The notes: generated from the sequence alone by a model not told the origin. A stretch of DNA of 64,000 nucleotides from Dryococelus australis (GCA_029891345.1 CM057009.1:93233416-93297415); one strand, 5' to 3'. Positions 1 through 13,301 are shown, counted from the stretch's first letter. A program made the numbers and translations.

Positions 1-3000
1 ATTCTGACATCCCATATCCCTTTAAAATAATTAAATCCCATCCTAATCATGACAAAACTGAACTTTTCACAAAATTAAAAGGAATAAAATAAATCATAAA
101 CTGCTTCCAATAAAACCAGTTAAAGATGCTAACTAGAAAAATTAATAAAATAATTTATCAAGAGGATATTGCCAATTAAAATTCAAAACAACCACTACTA
201 CTAAGGTTATGGCAAAAAGACTCTAGATCCTAACACCAAAACAGAAGAAAAATGACTTTTTAAATTTATAACCAAAAAGTTCAATGAAAAATTACAATTA
301 TTAAATCATTGCCCAATACACCACAAAGAAAGGATTCACATGTGAACAAATAAAAAGGACAAACCTAACCTCAAAATGACAACAAAGTGAACCATGCCTA
401 TGATTGCTCTGAACAAAACAGAAAAATACTCCTAACCAGAACGCTACAGTTTAAAATTCCCAAAATCCTACAAAAATTACTCATATTACCTAATGGATGA
501 TAACAAAAAAAAGAATGTCTCAGAAAAATTAAGGATCATAGCAAAAAATTAAGACCGCTCAAAAATCGTGAAAGATGACTTTGTAACAATAAAACCTAAT
601 GATGTACGAAAGTAAGCACTAGCAAGGGTTAAATAACCTATGCAAATATAAAATTCACTTTCATCTTGAGATAGTTGGTGTTCACTAAGGCAAACAAATA
701 TGTGGTTTTACTTCAATGTATCAGCATTTTGCAGATCACAAGTGTAAAGCATATTCTTGCTATTTGACACTATCCCATTTGTTTTTTCATTTTCTTGTGG
801 AATAAAAATTGCTTTAATGTTATGTTTTTGGGCCATCTAGTAGAATTCATTACCTCATCCTGTGTATAAAGCCTACACCAAGTTTGAAGCTGTCATTTAT
901 TCTCTTTGAATCAAGTTTCTGAATTTCAAAGTTAATATTAGTTAATATTGGGAAACTTGACTTACAAAATTTTGTACTCTTCAACTGTTGTGTTTTTCAC
1001 AACTTTTCCGAGGTGAAACTATATATTTTTTGCCACACTAAGTCTTGTATCCCCACTATCTGCAGTGCCATTTACCACAGGATTTCTGTTTACACTTTTT
1101 TAATACTACTTTGGTTATTAATTACTATTTCCTTACTTGCATTCAATTGCAACGCTTCAGAATAGGTGGGTTTACTTATTTCTCATGTTGATCAGATGTG
1201 TTGGAGTTCTACTTATTTCTCAATTTGCTGTTATTATGGAAGAAGGATTACCTTTATTTTTTAATTTTTTTTTTTTTTCAGCCGTTCACCATCTTCATTT
1301 TCACGAATTGAAAGCGAGAAGTACTACCATTTTTCTCACAAACTTGTCCCTGACCATAAAAAATTGTATAAACGTTGGTATTCTTGATGGACTTATCTGT
1401 AATAATAGCCTTATCCTGATATCTTTTACTTTGCCAGTTTTCTATTGAAGCCTGTAAACTGTCACTATCAATTTTTTTTTATTTTCAAGTCTGAAAGATA
1501 TTTTGTCATTATTATGTGTATTTGTAGCATTCACTAGCTCCAACTTTCTTTTAATTTCCACATTGCTAATCACCATGCCTTCTATAATTTTTGAAAGACT
1601 ACACACTTGATCACATAAACTTAAGTAATCAAAATTTCTGGTAACTTGTTTCCTCATCTGTTCTAACCTACTGCTACATTAGCCACATACCATTTCACAA
1701 TATCCCCAAGCTCTTGAATCGCTTTAAATTTTTCATTATTTACTTACACACAGCAGCATGCATAAAACCATTTGATCTTGTCACAAAAAAAAGCAAAATT
1801 AATATCTTTCACTACTTTATTACAAGAGCTACACACATGTTCGTCCACACTTGTCGCCACCTTGCATTATCCAATATGCATTATTGTATGTTGGGGATAT
1901 CATGAATAGAATACCTACATATTACGGAACATATTTAATGTATGATGCGTAACAAAAAGATAATTACAATATGTGTAAGAGAAGTTGTCAACTATAGGTG
2001 CAGGGAATTGATATCGTACGCCAAGAGCAGATCATGTATTGAGACAATAATGTGTTAATGTGGACACCGTACAAGAACTTAGTAGCATTGTAATGACTTG
2101 TTAATTTAAGCTGTTTCTCATTTTTTAACTGAAATATTTTTACTTTTTCATTTAAGGTAAATTTGTTTAATGAAAACTTTTCATATTCAATTTTAAGCAT
2201 TTTTAAAAATATTGTTTGTTTCTTTTATTGAAAATAGTGTAATTTAAGGGATTTTAAGGATATTGCAATAAGTGTCTTAATATGAAATTTTAAAATGTTT
2301 TAACTTAAGTTATTAAAATTTTTGTAATTATTGGAGTGACAACTGTCATTTAGTAACTTAAGTTATGCTACAAGTTAATCAAACGTTCCTTGTTTATATT
2401 TTTTTCTCTCGTTTAATTCTTCCTTTTTGTTTTAACATGTGTTACATTAATTGTATTTTAATATTTCTTCACATTGAAAAATGTAATGGAAGTTTATTGG
2501 TCATTATTCCATTTCCCACATATTGTGTAGCATGTGTGTTATGAAGTTTTGTTTCATGTTAATGTAGGGTATGTTATTTTGGGTCTTGTGTTCACATTTA
2601 CTTTCTAGAATATGTTTATCTGGGAAATTGTGTATATTCATACCAGTTTGATACACCTATTGATGTGATTATGCACATGTGCATTTTTTTCCTACCAGCT
2701 ATAGTTACAGCAACATTGTGTTCTTCAAAAATTGTTAAAACATTCCTAATTGCACGAAGATTGATTGTCTGCTGTTCGAAACAAAGGGAAAGGATTTGCA
2801 TTTCATCCCATATAAATATTACTTGTGTGGTACATTTGTTGGTATGCAAAAAATTAATATTATGTAAAATGTCCCTTAAGCGATCCATATTCGGTTCCAT
2901 TACTAAGTATCTTATTCTTTATTTAATAAATAAATAAAATAATAAGCAACTTATTCTTTGTGCTCTTTCAGTCGTGGCACTCAGCTCACACTATATGTAT

Positions 3001-3339
3001 TATGCTTTGGCGAGCTTGTTATCCTCTTGAACAGTCAATTAATAGGAACTAGTTTTTATTGGTTTAGTATTGTCTAGTAAAGCGAACTGTTATAACACAA
3101 TTAGGTATGCTTGTTTCTAGAATTGTAAATTTATATTTTCTATTGACTATGGCCATGGTACACAATAACCGCTTGCTTCTCTGTGATGTTTGCACAACCA
3201 TCCACCATGTTATGACAAATATTTAATTGCTCTAATGCTTCGTAATGGCAGTGGTTACATGACCTCACACGCTCCTTGGGAAGGCCTGTACCAATGTCTA
3301 CCATGCCTGTAACGCATGTGTCCTATCTTCCCGACAGAA
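1..3339. other. Intron upstream of the first visible exon; no supported gene
   Basis: This is AT-rich sequence with short open frames only. The minus-strand frame at 2616-2900 (94 codons) overlaps an equally long plus-strand frame at 2665-2937. I recognise neither, and no splice or start context supports them. The window starts inside the intron before the VAIK exon, so the glycine-loop exon is further upstream. Confidence 0.6.
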
Positions 3340-3851
3340 ACCTCTGCTATGGAGCAATACTAATTGTCTGCATTTGTATAATTCATTTTGTGTTAATTAT
3401 TTGGGGAACTGTTTTGTAAAATCCATCTCTTCGCAGCAGATGGCTGGGAGCAAAATAAGAGGGGGTGAGAGGTGAAGCATATGTTTACATAATGTAAGAC
3501 TGTCACATTTTATTTACTAACCAAATGTATAAAAGTAAAACAAATTATTGGTCGTATGTGAATAATATTTTTATTATTAATAATATTGTTATTGTACCTC
3601 TGCTATGGAGCAATACTAATTGTCTGCATTTGTATAATTCATTTTGTGTTAATTATTTGGGGAACTGTTTTGTAAAATCCATCTCTTCGCAGCAGATGGC
3701 TGGGAGCAAAATAAGAGGGGGTGAGAGGTGAAGCATATGTTTACATAATGTAAGACTGTCACATTTTATTTACTAACCAAATGTATAAAAGTAAAACAAA
3801 TTATTGGTCGTATGTGAATAATATTTTTATTATTAATAATATTGTTATTGT
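3340..3851. repeat. Perfect 256-bp tandem duplication
   Basis: The unit starting ACCTCTGCTATGG at 3340 is repeated head to tail at 3596. I see no mismatch between 3340-3595 and 3596-3851. The unit contains the stretch GAGGGGGTGAGAGG and an AT-rich end. It ends 84 bp before the kinase exon, so it sits next to where a branch point would lie. Identity implies a very recent duplication, or an assembly error. Confidence 0.92.
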
Positions 3852-3935
3852 ATTCTTAAAAAATTTGTTTGTTTGAAAATTGTGTAGGGCAAACAATTTA
3901 ATAAAAATTTTAATATTGTGTGTGTATATTTTTAG

Positions 3936-4061
<126 letters not shown>

Positions 4062-4166
4062 TGAATATAGTTGTTTAATTCATTATATTTTGGTTTTGAC
4101 AAAATAATTTTGATGCATTTCAGCTGTAATAAAATTTAAGTAAAAAAACACATACACGTAATTCCA

Positions 4167-7033
4167 TTGACCATGGAACTATATATCTGGTGACATGGTG
4201 CCCCCTTGACCCCAAAATCGATTTTAATAAATTTTTTACATTAAACATTTTTTTTGGCCTAAGTAATGTCATTTTATGTAACATTTATAATATTTTTATT
4301 TTATTAAAGTACACTATTAACTACAAAATTTACCATAAATTTTTGCATGTATGGTTCAATAAATAAATCTAAAAATGTCACTTTGATATACTTGCTATAA
4401 AAATAAAATGGAAGGTAGGTGTTTTCCTAAGATATATTCTGCGATTTGAAATTAATATTATGGCAAAACGAAAATCTGAAAATGACTACAATTATTTATT
4501 TATTTTTTTCATAGAAATTACAATAGTGCAATTCTCAGGAAAAATTGTTTCCGATTTCTCATTTTTTGTCATTGCTTAGGCAATACTTATTTTTTTCTCA
4601 GTAAAATAGAATATTCAAAGCATAAAACAAAAAAAAAAAGATCCTAATCTTGAAAACATGCATGCTACATAATTTTTATGCACAAATATATCCCTAAATT
4701 CAAATAAGCTGCATAAATCCAAGCAGAAAGATTTTGTTGTTGTAATATTAGTTACAAATATATGAAGTTATTTCTCTGCAGTTGAGATAGTTATTTACAG
4801 TGTAGCACTACTATTATTTAAAATTTATAAACATGGTACACAAACCATTTCATTAAAATTAAAAATTCCATATTTATATACAAAATGTTGCTCTGTAGTG
4901 CAGTATTTGCAAATATTTGCTTTACAATTGTTACACATTGCGTTCTCGTGCACACAGCAAATGTTTTTAGTTTTTTTTTTTGTCATAACTGTGATGACAC
5001 AGACCAAACCTCCTTTTTCCAGTACTTAATTCAGGAGTAGTTGGTTCAGTTTCTTTCATTAAATTTCTATGTATGGATAAACACAGTTCGCTGGACAGCC
5101 TACCATTTATCATTCTTCTATTCATATGTTGATGAAAAACTTCACTTACAAGATCCTTCAGAAATTTGGACATTGGTATTTCACAATTTTTTGCGTAGAA
5201 GCCATGTATTATATAACTATTCACTCCAGCAATATGCAATATTCAAGATAGCATAAAAGAGAGCTAGCGGCCATCTAGTTGTTCCTCTGTTTGTTGAATA
5301 ATTTGAACACTTGTCAAGATTATAGACACTTGATTTAGTGTCATTGTAAAATGCAATAAACTCAAGTTTTCTTGTCTATACACAAGTTGATACATTATGT
5401 TGCACTGTTGAAATCAGCAGCACTGCATTTCCTTTCTTTGGAATATGAGAGAGAAGTGTGATGTGTTCTGTGAAACCATCGATTACTACTGCCTTCTCGT
5501 CTATTTCTATTTGGTAGGAATGCAGCTGGTATTTCTTTCTTGTTTTCCTCCAGTGTTCCAACATAAGTTAGACCTCGGTTGCTTAGTTCCTCGGCAACTT
5601 TGTGACTTGCCATCACAGTCCTTCCCAGTTAAAAAAAAGTGTAAAAATAGCTCGTACGTGCAGCACTGATCATTACTTTGTTTCTATATTTTGATGATTT
5701 GTTCGGCATCAAGATGTGGAATCTGCAATGTCCTCTGAAACTGACTAGCATTTCATCTATGCATGCCAATTCACCAAGCGAATAAGATAACAGAGTTTTT
5801 CACCAGTTCATTAAAGATCCATAATATATCCGCAGAAGGATAATTTTCTTTTCGTTGTTCTCTGTTTTCAGAATTGTCGAATCACAAACACACCAGGTGG
5901 TATATAAGCCCTTTCACAGACATAACACATATAAAGATATCCCGACCAGTACCATCTGTTGCGAACAGGCATTCCAGATCTTCACGATTTGATTTGAACA
6001 CTGGCAAAAAGTACAAAACACTTAAAAGTGCATTAAACTCTGCATAGTCTAAGTTTAAGTTGGCCAGTTCAGGTATATCTTCCCTTGAATATTTTTCTCT
6101 CAATGCCCTGAGTTTGTTGTTAGTGTATAAAATAACCTCATCTGCTATGTATTGTGTAAAAATACATTTCCACACTTTTAGTGGTATTGCAGTATCATGT
6201 AAGTTTTTTGTTGTTCCTTTTGGCCCCGGCAAATGGGAAATAATGTTGTGCTTGTGGATTTAAACCTTTTTTATTGTGGGCTCAGAACACCACTTACACC
6301 TATTCTTACCATAGTATGATTTAACTTTTGAATGTTAATAGACCTGATCACTGCATTCATGGTGTGCTCAATATTTCCACCATCCTTTTCTTGACAATCT
6401 CAAGATGCACATTCCTTGCAATTGTTTTGATGGGTATTTTCAATTCCATCACAACTGATTTCCAAGTTTTAATTGTAATCACAACTTGTAAAACACACTT
6501 CTGATTCTCTACTTTCATAGCTGAAGTCACCGTCAATTTCTCTCAACCAGTTATATACATACACATACACTCGCAATTAGGCTACCGCCCGGTGGCGAGC
6601 TCTCTCAACTCTCCTTCACCCAACCAACTCCTTTTCCACTCCCTTCCTGAATTTACCAACCCCTCTCACAGATACCAATTCCTCCCTCAACACATTCCAC
6701 TCCCTCACAGACCTCACAAAAGTTAGAAATAGTTTCACAAAAATTTGGATCACACAGATGCACACTTTTTTTCCTTTTCCCGGCTATTTAATCATTTACG
6801 ATGATTGTAACATACACGGTAACGTGGTGCCACAGTGACCCCAAATTATCTTCGCATCCTGACATGTATCTGCAGACTGCTCAAACAAATCTGGCTGTTG
6901 AGGAAGAAACTATACGATATCCACATGAAAGGTAGGTGGCAGCATGAGAAAGTTCCTTCAACTATACATAGATGGCACTGAGGTAAATTTTTGCTGGGGT
7001 CACTGAGACCCCTTGTCTCCAGTTAAGGGTTAA
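4167..7033 (-). mobile_element. Decayed piggyBac-like DNA transposon
   Basis: A broken piggyBac transposase on the minus strand is framed by inverted ends. The right end reads, inwards on the minus strand, TTAACCC, then CTGGAGACAAGGGG and GTGACCCC. The left end has the related CTGGTGACATGG and TTGACCCC from about 4187, preceded by TTGACC at 4167. TTAA is the known piggyBac target; the right TTAA is at 7030-7033 and the left is mutated. A second copy of the left-end motif (GTGCCACAGTGACCCC) lies internally near 6828-6843 as a subterminal repeat. The left border is approximate. Confidence 0.75.
4826..6540 (-). pseudogene. piggyBac-like transposase remnant
   Basis: Reading on the minus strand from about 6540, KCWWCSEP-like residues and HNIISHLPGPKGTTK lead into LNLDYAEFNALLSVLYFL and LFATDGTGRDIF (6232-5882), the start of the RNase H-like DDD domain. 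Next come IDEMLVSFRGHCRF with its catalytic Asp and MPNKSSKYRNK (about 5780-5690), GLTYVGTLEENKKEIP (about 5570), IAGVNSYIIHGF (about 5230) and a Cys-rich tail (CCVHENAMCNNCKANIC, about 4950-4900). The order matches piggyBac. Stops and frame changes break it, and the segment with the second catalytic Asp (DNWFTS region) is not visible between 5690 and 5616. It cannot encode an active enzyme. piggyBac enzymes cut and paste at TTAA. Confidence 0.85.
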
Positions 7034-9039
7034 GAGGAAATTTAATTTATTTAAAAAAATTCTTTAACATTAGAACATATTTTAATAATGCTGCATAACA
7101 ACTATGCTGTATTTTTTTCTCACCTAATGTCTGTGGAAGTTTGTTGTCAGTCATTAAGTTTATTGGATTATTGTCTTGCAATACTTTCGATGGGATCTGC
7201 ATTTACAGACAAGAATGTACAAGAATTGCAAAACTGTAATATTTTCTACAAAATTTGTCACTTTTTTATTTTAAAAGCGCAGGACATCATAAGATAGGTA
7301 AGTTGTTTGTATTTTACCTTTAAAAGGTATTGTGCAAAACACTTAAGGAAATTAACAGGCCATAGGATATCTTGCAGTATTTCACACCTGCTCATGACAC
7401 CTTTAATAGAAAGAAAGTAATACCCAGTAGGAGCAATATATTGTATACACTTATTATTTCAAATACCATTAGTATTTATAACATTATGTATATATTTAAA
7501 TTTATGTAGTGGAAAAATTTAGGAAAGCAAGGGAATTTTAAAAAGAAAAATGTTAAAATTGGTGAGAAAAATTGTATGGATTTGTTAGTGGTGGAGATAT
7601 TTTCATAGTTAAAACTTTTAGTACGTAGTGTTGTATTCGAGTGTTCATATTTTCCAGATGTTGAGCTTTACTGCAACCCACAGTAGAGGGTACACTTATG
7701 ATCAATTCATTTTTGGTTACAGCAGTGTTAGAAAATATAGTGGCCAGCGTAATGATGCAGTGTCAGTGATAACTTGACAACTTCATTCAAATTGCCCCAC
7801 TGAACTACATATTGTATTGCATCTGTTGTTATATACACAGCAAAAGATGTAAAGAAATCTTTTAAAACAGTCGTTCGTCAGCCTGTGTAGTTTCTCATAT
7901 GAGAGCTATTCTAAACCAAATAATCCAGCACCTACATTTCTCAACTAGGGCCTACGTGTATAAAAATATGTATAGTTAGATATAAACTTGATTGTATAGT
8001 AAAAATTAATATATTTTTGTGTAAAAAATTACAAGAATAAATATACTAAGACCTATTGTTTAAAATATGCATGATAGGCATTCATGCATTTAAATTCTAA
8101 AGTATTATCTATAACATATGATGACTGTATAATTTTTATTAGCTGGAAAAAATTTAGCTGTAAATTTAAACTTAAATACTTGATAAAAAAGTTTTAACTT
8201 TTTTGTACACGTTTATTATGCATGTCTGATATCAAATAAATAAAAAGACTGTGCAGTTGACTTCTTAAATAATTCATGTCACTTTTATATTTTTATTGGT
8301 ATTGATAGTGATGGGATTGTAAATAGAGTTAAAATGTTCAAAGCTGTTTTATGTGATAGAAGTCATTGCATAGAGAGGAAGAGACCACTAAAATATTTGC
8401 AAATAGTTTGAAAACCAAAAAATTAACTTTATAACAAGTTGCTGACAATGTTTTAATGGAACATTGTTGTATATTACCAATAACATTGTTGTGAAACAAG
8501 TTTAATAGCAGATAACTTTATAACAGGATTATTGTACCACTCACAAGTTTGTCATAAAGTTTATTTTAGCCTACTTTCCTTGGAAGAATAGGCTTTTTAA
8601 ATCATGTGGCTGTAAGTACAGAGGTGACTATGTTATTATACTAAAGTAAATTTGAATCTTAAATGGTATCATATTTCATCAAGCTACACAATATGAGGTT
8701 ACAATTATGATGTGGATGTATAAGGGATATGTGATAATGACCAGTGGAAAATTTGTAACTGTCTGTAGAAATTCCAGACATATGCTTATAGAACTGTTGC
8801 ACTTTACTGTCTGGTATTGTAAGTAATCATTTTGTCTGTATTACATATGAGTTTTTTTTATAGTGTACGCAATGTTTAAGAGATGTATCTTACATTTTAT
8901 TTTATTAGTAGTGTTGTAGGCTGTTATATTAATGTGTTTAAAACTATATAAATGACATGGAATAAAAAAAGGTATATAAACTTAAGTTTTCAAAACAAAT
9001 TGGATGTTATGAGGGAGAATAGTGACTTTTTGCCATGAA
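7034..9039. other. Intron sequence without recognised content
   Basis: This is AT-rich intron DNA. The frame at 7088-7297 (69 codons) has no recognisable domain. I see no inverted repeat, tRNA or transposase motif. Confidence 0.6.
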
Positions 9040-9285
9040 AAGTTGGTGTTGCAAGAATATTATTTGAAGAAGGGGTTACACACAAGAGATAGCAGTAAGT
9101 ATTTCACAGAAATCAGTGAGCAGAATTAAAAAAACTGCAGAAAACAACTACAATAAGGGACTGAAGGTTGGATGACCCTGAAGAAAGTATAGCTCACTCC
9201 AGCAATAGCAAGTAAAAGATTGGAATGGGTCGGAGGACTGCAAGCCTGGTTCTCTAATGACCGGAAAAAGGTAGTGTTCTACCAA
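9040..9285 (+). pseudogene. Tc1-like transposase, N-terminal part
   Basis: Frames here read ARILFEEGVTHK, followed in a shifted frame by ISQKSVSRIKK, the helix-turn-helix DNA-binding region. After a gap, LTPAIASKRLEW and AWFSNDRKK correspond to the Tc1 'ARKRLEWA..HQAWTVEDWKKVVF' block just before the first catalytic Asp. Stops and frameshifts are present. AAAAAG is followed by GTAGTG at about 9265, which resembles a splice donor. Confidence 0.65.
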
Positions 9286-9413
9286 TATTAAACTATTATC
9301 TCTATGAAATCCATTTTTAAATAAATAACAAACACAATTTAGACTTTGTTATACTGTACTGAATTGTGTTTATTAACAACTTAATAATTTAATTCTTTGT
9401 TGGCTAGTTACAG

Positions 9414-9441
9414 ATAACTGTTCCCATATAACCAATCCTAA
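9414..9441. repeat. Target-site duplication, left copy
   Basis: Sequence beginning ATAACTGTTCCCATATA and ending CCTAA is repeated at 13302-13329 with two mismatches over 28 bp. It brackets the LINE body exactly. Two differences suggest an old insertion. Confidence 0.9.
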
Positions 9442-9729
9442 TTTTTTTCTTTCTTTCCAACATGGCGGACGATGTTCGTCTAGGACTGCTCGTGCTCTTT
9501 ATGTGATTTGGCAGGTGTATAGTTGAGTCTGTTAGTTGTGTGTTCATTATATCTTCTCACAAACTGTCTTAGGCGATAATGAAATACTCACCAGCCACGT
9601 AAGTGAATTTTTCTCTACGAAATATTCAATTTTAACATTAGGTGTGCTGCTCTTAGTGCGAGAACAGGCAATGGCTGCGAAACAGGTAGAGCTTTGGCAG
9701 CTTGAGTAGCTTGTGCAAGAGCAAGTTAA

Positions 9730-10356
9730 GTCTATATTTTTGTCTTGTTACATCATGGAGCAGCTTACCTTAGTCTATCTACAGCTGTGACACAAGCAGT
9801 GCTTACAGAACTCGGGGAGACATTGAATTTTAACGTGGAAGAAACAAAGAATTTGTGAGCTGAACTGAAGGCTAAAGACAGTGAGTTGCAGCAGGTAAAG
9901 TGAGACCTAATTGTTGCGAAGGATGACCTGGAGCAATACCAACGTTGCACCAGCATTAGGATTTTTGGTATTACGGAAGATTCACAAGAAAACACTGATG
10001 TGCTTGCTTTAGACAATATCCACAACAACCTGAATCTACTTGACATATCTATCAGGGACATTGATCGCAGCCATCGTGTGGGTCCCAAGAACAGGAACAA
10101 TAATAGACCAAGACCAATAATTCTCAAGTTTATGTCATACAGGCAGAGAAACAAAGTTTTAATTACCAAACTGCGTTTAGCCAAGTCAGGTGTCACAATC
10201 AGAGAAGACCTCATTGCTGAGAGGATTAAAGTACTTCAGGCTGATATTACGTGGTATGGTCTGAAAAACGTATGGACTATCAACGGCTGCATCATATTCA
10301 AAACGGACACAAGAGAAATCGGTGTCACATGCGTGGAAGAGCGACAGCTGTCCTAG
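9730..10356 (+). pseudogene. LINE ORF1 (RNA-binding protein) remnant
   Basis: One frame runs from about 9730 to a stop at 10354. It shows a coiled-coil-like stretch (LGETLNFNVEETKNL, then AELKAKDSELQQVK), then YQRCTSIRIFGITE, DIDRSHRVGPKN and SGVTIREDLIAERIKVLQ. This arrangement is the L1-ORF1-like (transposase_22-type) fold used by many CR1-like LINEs to bind element RNA and make the RNP. Two in-frame TGA codons, in the coiled-coil part, break it. The C-terminal 118 codons from 10000 are open. Confidence 0.75.
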
Positions 10357-10497
10357 GAACCGCCCTCCACAAATTTTCTCTCTTACGTACACACATTATC
10401 CCTTGTGATAAAATTTATTTTTTGCAGTCGTTATAGACCTGTGTGTAGTCTGATTAGTGTATGCTCAATAATAAGTTTAATCAATAGTGTGTGTTTA

Positions 10498-10572
10498 TTT
10501 TTATACATTGTGTGTTCAGCTTGTGTGTATGTGTGTGTGTTTGTGTGCATGCGTGTGCACGTGCATGCATGC
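10498..10572. repeat. TG-rich alternating purine-pyrimidine tract
   Basis: Blocks of GTGTGTGT are interspersed with GCATGCGTGTGCACG and GCATGCATGC. Alternating purine and pyrimidine over about 50 bp at 10523-10572 can adopt Z-DNA. It sits where the LINE endonuclease should be, so it may mark a deletion junction. Confidence 0.8.
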
Positions 10573-10636
10573 TTGACTTCAATGCTCCTTGATAAAGAAT
10601 ATAAAAATGGAGAAATTATTATAAGCTGCAGAATGT

Positions 10637-12345
10637 TTGCTATGGCAATATGTAGCAACTCTAGCTACAGTTGATGAAAAAGTTGATATTTTCAACAAAT
10701 TGGTGCTGAACTTGTATGATGAGTTTGCCCCTGTAGTTAATAAACGCATTGTGTGCACTTCAGCTCCTTGGCTGACCAAAAAAATCTGGGCGCTCATGGC
10801 ACAGTGTGATTCTGCCTTTAGGGAGTATAAAAAAAGTGAAAATTTCTTAATCAATTCTGATTGATACATTGCATCAGAATTATAAATCAGTTAGAAATAA
10901 ATGCATGCAGCAAATTATGAATTGCAAAATTAAATACTATTGTAAACTGGATAAGAAACAATCACTGGGAGCAATGTGGAAAAAAATGTGCGTTCCATGC
11001 CCTCTAACCACACTGAGTCGAAAGTAATTTTTACTTCTGATGAACTAAACTATAATTTTTCCCAGCAGCAATGCAAGCCTGATCACACAATGAAAACTTA
11101 ATTAATTAATAGAATTAAATTAATTAAATTAATTCTAATACTCGTGAAAGTACCAACATTGAAACCAAATTATTTTTCAAACAGATATCGGCACTTGAAG
11201 CAAACAGAGCTATGGGTAGCGATAAAATCAGTATTAAACTTATTTGTTTAATCTTACCAGTTATTTTACATACACTCACCAACATATTTAATACCTCGAT
11301 AAATTTGCGTACCGTCTCTGTCTGCTGGAAAAATGCCCTCTTCCTAAAATGTTGAATCCAAATGGTTTGTGCAATTATAGACCCATAAATATTCTGCCAT
11401 GTTTGTCTAAGGCACTAGAATATATTATTCATGGGCAATGTCTCATACAATCCAATACAATTTACTTTTTGACTTTGTCTGGTATCCGGAGACAGCACAG
11501 TACTTATACTGCACTTATAAACGTTACTAAAGACATAAAATGTGCAGTGGACTCTAGGCAGCTTACTCTTCTGACATTAATTGACTTCAGTAAAGCCTTT
11601 GACTCTGTCGACCATGATATACTCTTAGTTAAACTAAGAAGCTATTTAAATTTTTCTCTGAGCTCACGTGAATGGATTAAGTTATATTTATGCGACAGAT
11701 ATCAGTGTGTAATAATGAACAATGCAAAATCTCAATGGCATGCTGTTTTTAAAGAAGTGCCTCAAGGATGGGTCCTCTGTTGTTTTCACTATTTATAAAT
11801 GATCTTACAAAATGATTTTCACATGTGAACTACCATATTTATGCAGATGATCTTCAGATGTACATAAATTTTCAACTCAAAATAAAACTGTATCTACTTT
11901 TCACAAAATGAATTCTGAATTGCATGCGGCTATGAAATGGTCTGAAGCTAATGGTATAAAAATTAACCCTGTAAAAACTCAGTGTTTGATAATTGGCTCT
12001 CCATCTCTCATTACTGCTGCTAAGAAACAACCTTTGCCTAATATTTTAATTAATGGGATGGTTATAGATTTCTCTAGCAGTGTTAAAAATCTGGGTATCG
12101 TATTGGACGAAACACTATCCTGGGCTGCTCACACAACATATATTTGTAAAAAGGTCTATAAAACATTGCATTCCATAAAGCGCTTTAAAAATCTTCTATT
12201 GGAGCGAATTAAGATACTTCTTGTATGTGCACTTGTACTTCCCATAATTGAGTATTGTGATGTAGTGTACAATGATCTTGCAGATCACCTAAATAAGCGG
12301 TTACAAAGGTTGCAGAACCATGTGTACATTTTGTATTTAACCTAA
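10637..12345 (+). pseudogene. LINE ORF2 reverse transcriptase remnant
   Basis: Starts in the linker before the RT (FNKLVLNLYDEFAPV, then SAPWLTKKIWALM). RT motifs follow: ALEANRAMGSDKIS (about 11190), NYRPINILPCLSKALEY (11376), LTLIDFSKAFDSVDHD with the first catalytic Asp (about 11572), KEVPQG (about 11752) and IYADDLQMY with the paired Asp at 11840-11851. The C-terminal 'thumb' is open at 11908-12345. Frame changes near 11355 and 11798, and stops around 10864-11160, inactivate it. The apurinic endonuclease domain is absent. RT copies element RNA at the target (target-primed reverse transcription). Confidence 0.85.
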
Positions 12346-13301
12346 ATCCAGAGACCATCTCAGTGTGTGGTATGGTAAACTGCACTTATTAATATTGTGT
12401 GGCAGAAGGAAACAGCATTCTTTATTGCTACTAAACAAAATCCTGCGTGCTGATACGCCTGTATACCTACAAAATCGTTTTAGCTACCTCTCCTGCACTC
12501 ATGACTATTCCACTCACTCAAAATCCAACAGAAGCTTCTAATCCCATTCCACCTAACAAATTATCTTTCAAATTATTTTAGCGTTTCAGCAGCTCGGAAT
12601 TGGAATGGCCTGGGCCAAAACATACGTGATGAGGGTTCTTACAGTCTATTAAAAAAGAAGTTGTTGCAATGCTTGCTGTCACTCTGCCGTGACCTGTAAA
12701 GTGGAGCATTTTGAATGTATGGTTGTGTAAGTGATTAAATTTTAACTCCTAAATCTATATTTTTTAATTATTAATTTTGTTTGGTACTCTTATGTATGTA
12801 CAAGTCTAAACACTTTTTCAGCTTAAAGTGTGTGTGTGGTAATTATTATTAGTGTCAGAGTTTGTCATATGCATTTGAATTATAAGGGCCTAAGTCCCTT
12901 GCAGTTTTGTTGTTGTAATAAACTAGTGCTCTATTTTATATTTTGAATTGCAGGGAGTTATTGTTACGTGTGTATGTATGTGGGCCTGTTGTGCATTTAT
13001 GCGTTTTTTCAAATGTACTATATTCTTGCGTGTATATGGCGCATATTTTGGCCTAATACCTGCCAGTTCATCATCAATGTTTTATGGAGTAGTTTAAACT
13101 TAATAATCACCACTTAAATTTATACATTTTTCAGTACTTAAATATGCATGTCTCTATTTAGTATTAATTACTTGTTCCATCAATGTCTATTAATGACTTT
13201 TGATTTTCTGCAGTATTTGTTAATAAGCAAGTGTACATTGTCAAAATGGTTCAGTGTAAGAGAGCCTTAACTGTGCCAAATAAAGACAATTTATTATTAT
13301 T

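Larger units (their letters stand above)
9442..13301 (+). mobile_element. CR1/L2-like LINE, internally deleted
   Basis: This is a 3.86-kb non-LTR retrotransposon bounded by a 28-bp target duplication. It has a T/C-rich start with CCAACATGGCGG (about 9468), an ORF1 remnant, an ORF2 remnant with reverse transcriptase and a 3' end in short TTA repeats rather than poly(A), as in CR1/L2-type clades. The endonuclease domain expected between ORF1 and the RT is missing; only about 280 bp, including a TG repeat, separate them. It inserted into a Tc1-like copy. Clade assignment is inference from ORF1 type and tail. Confidence 0.85.

Noticed and set aside
2616..2937. Overlapping 90-95-codon frames on both strands
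   Set aside because: No domain, no splice context and equal openness on both strands; AT-rich chance frames are likely.
10431..10674. Frames over the TG repeat
   Set aside because: Low-complexity GTGT codons give open frames on both strands.
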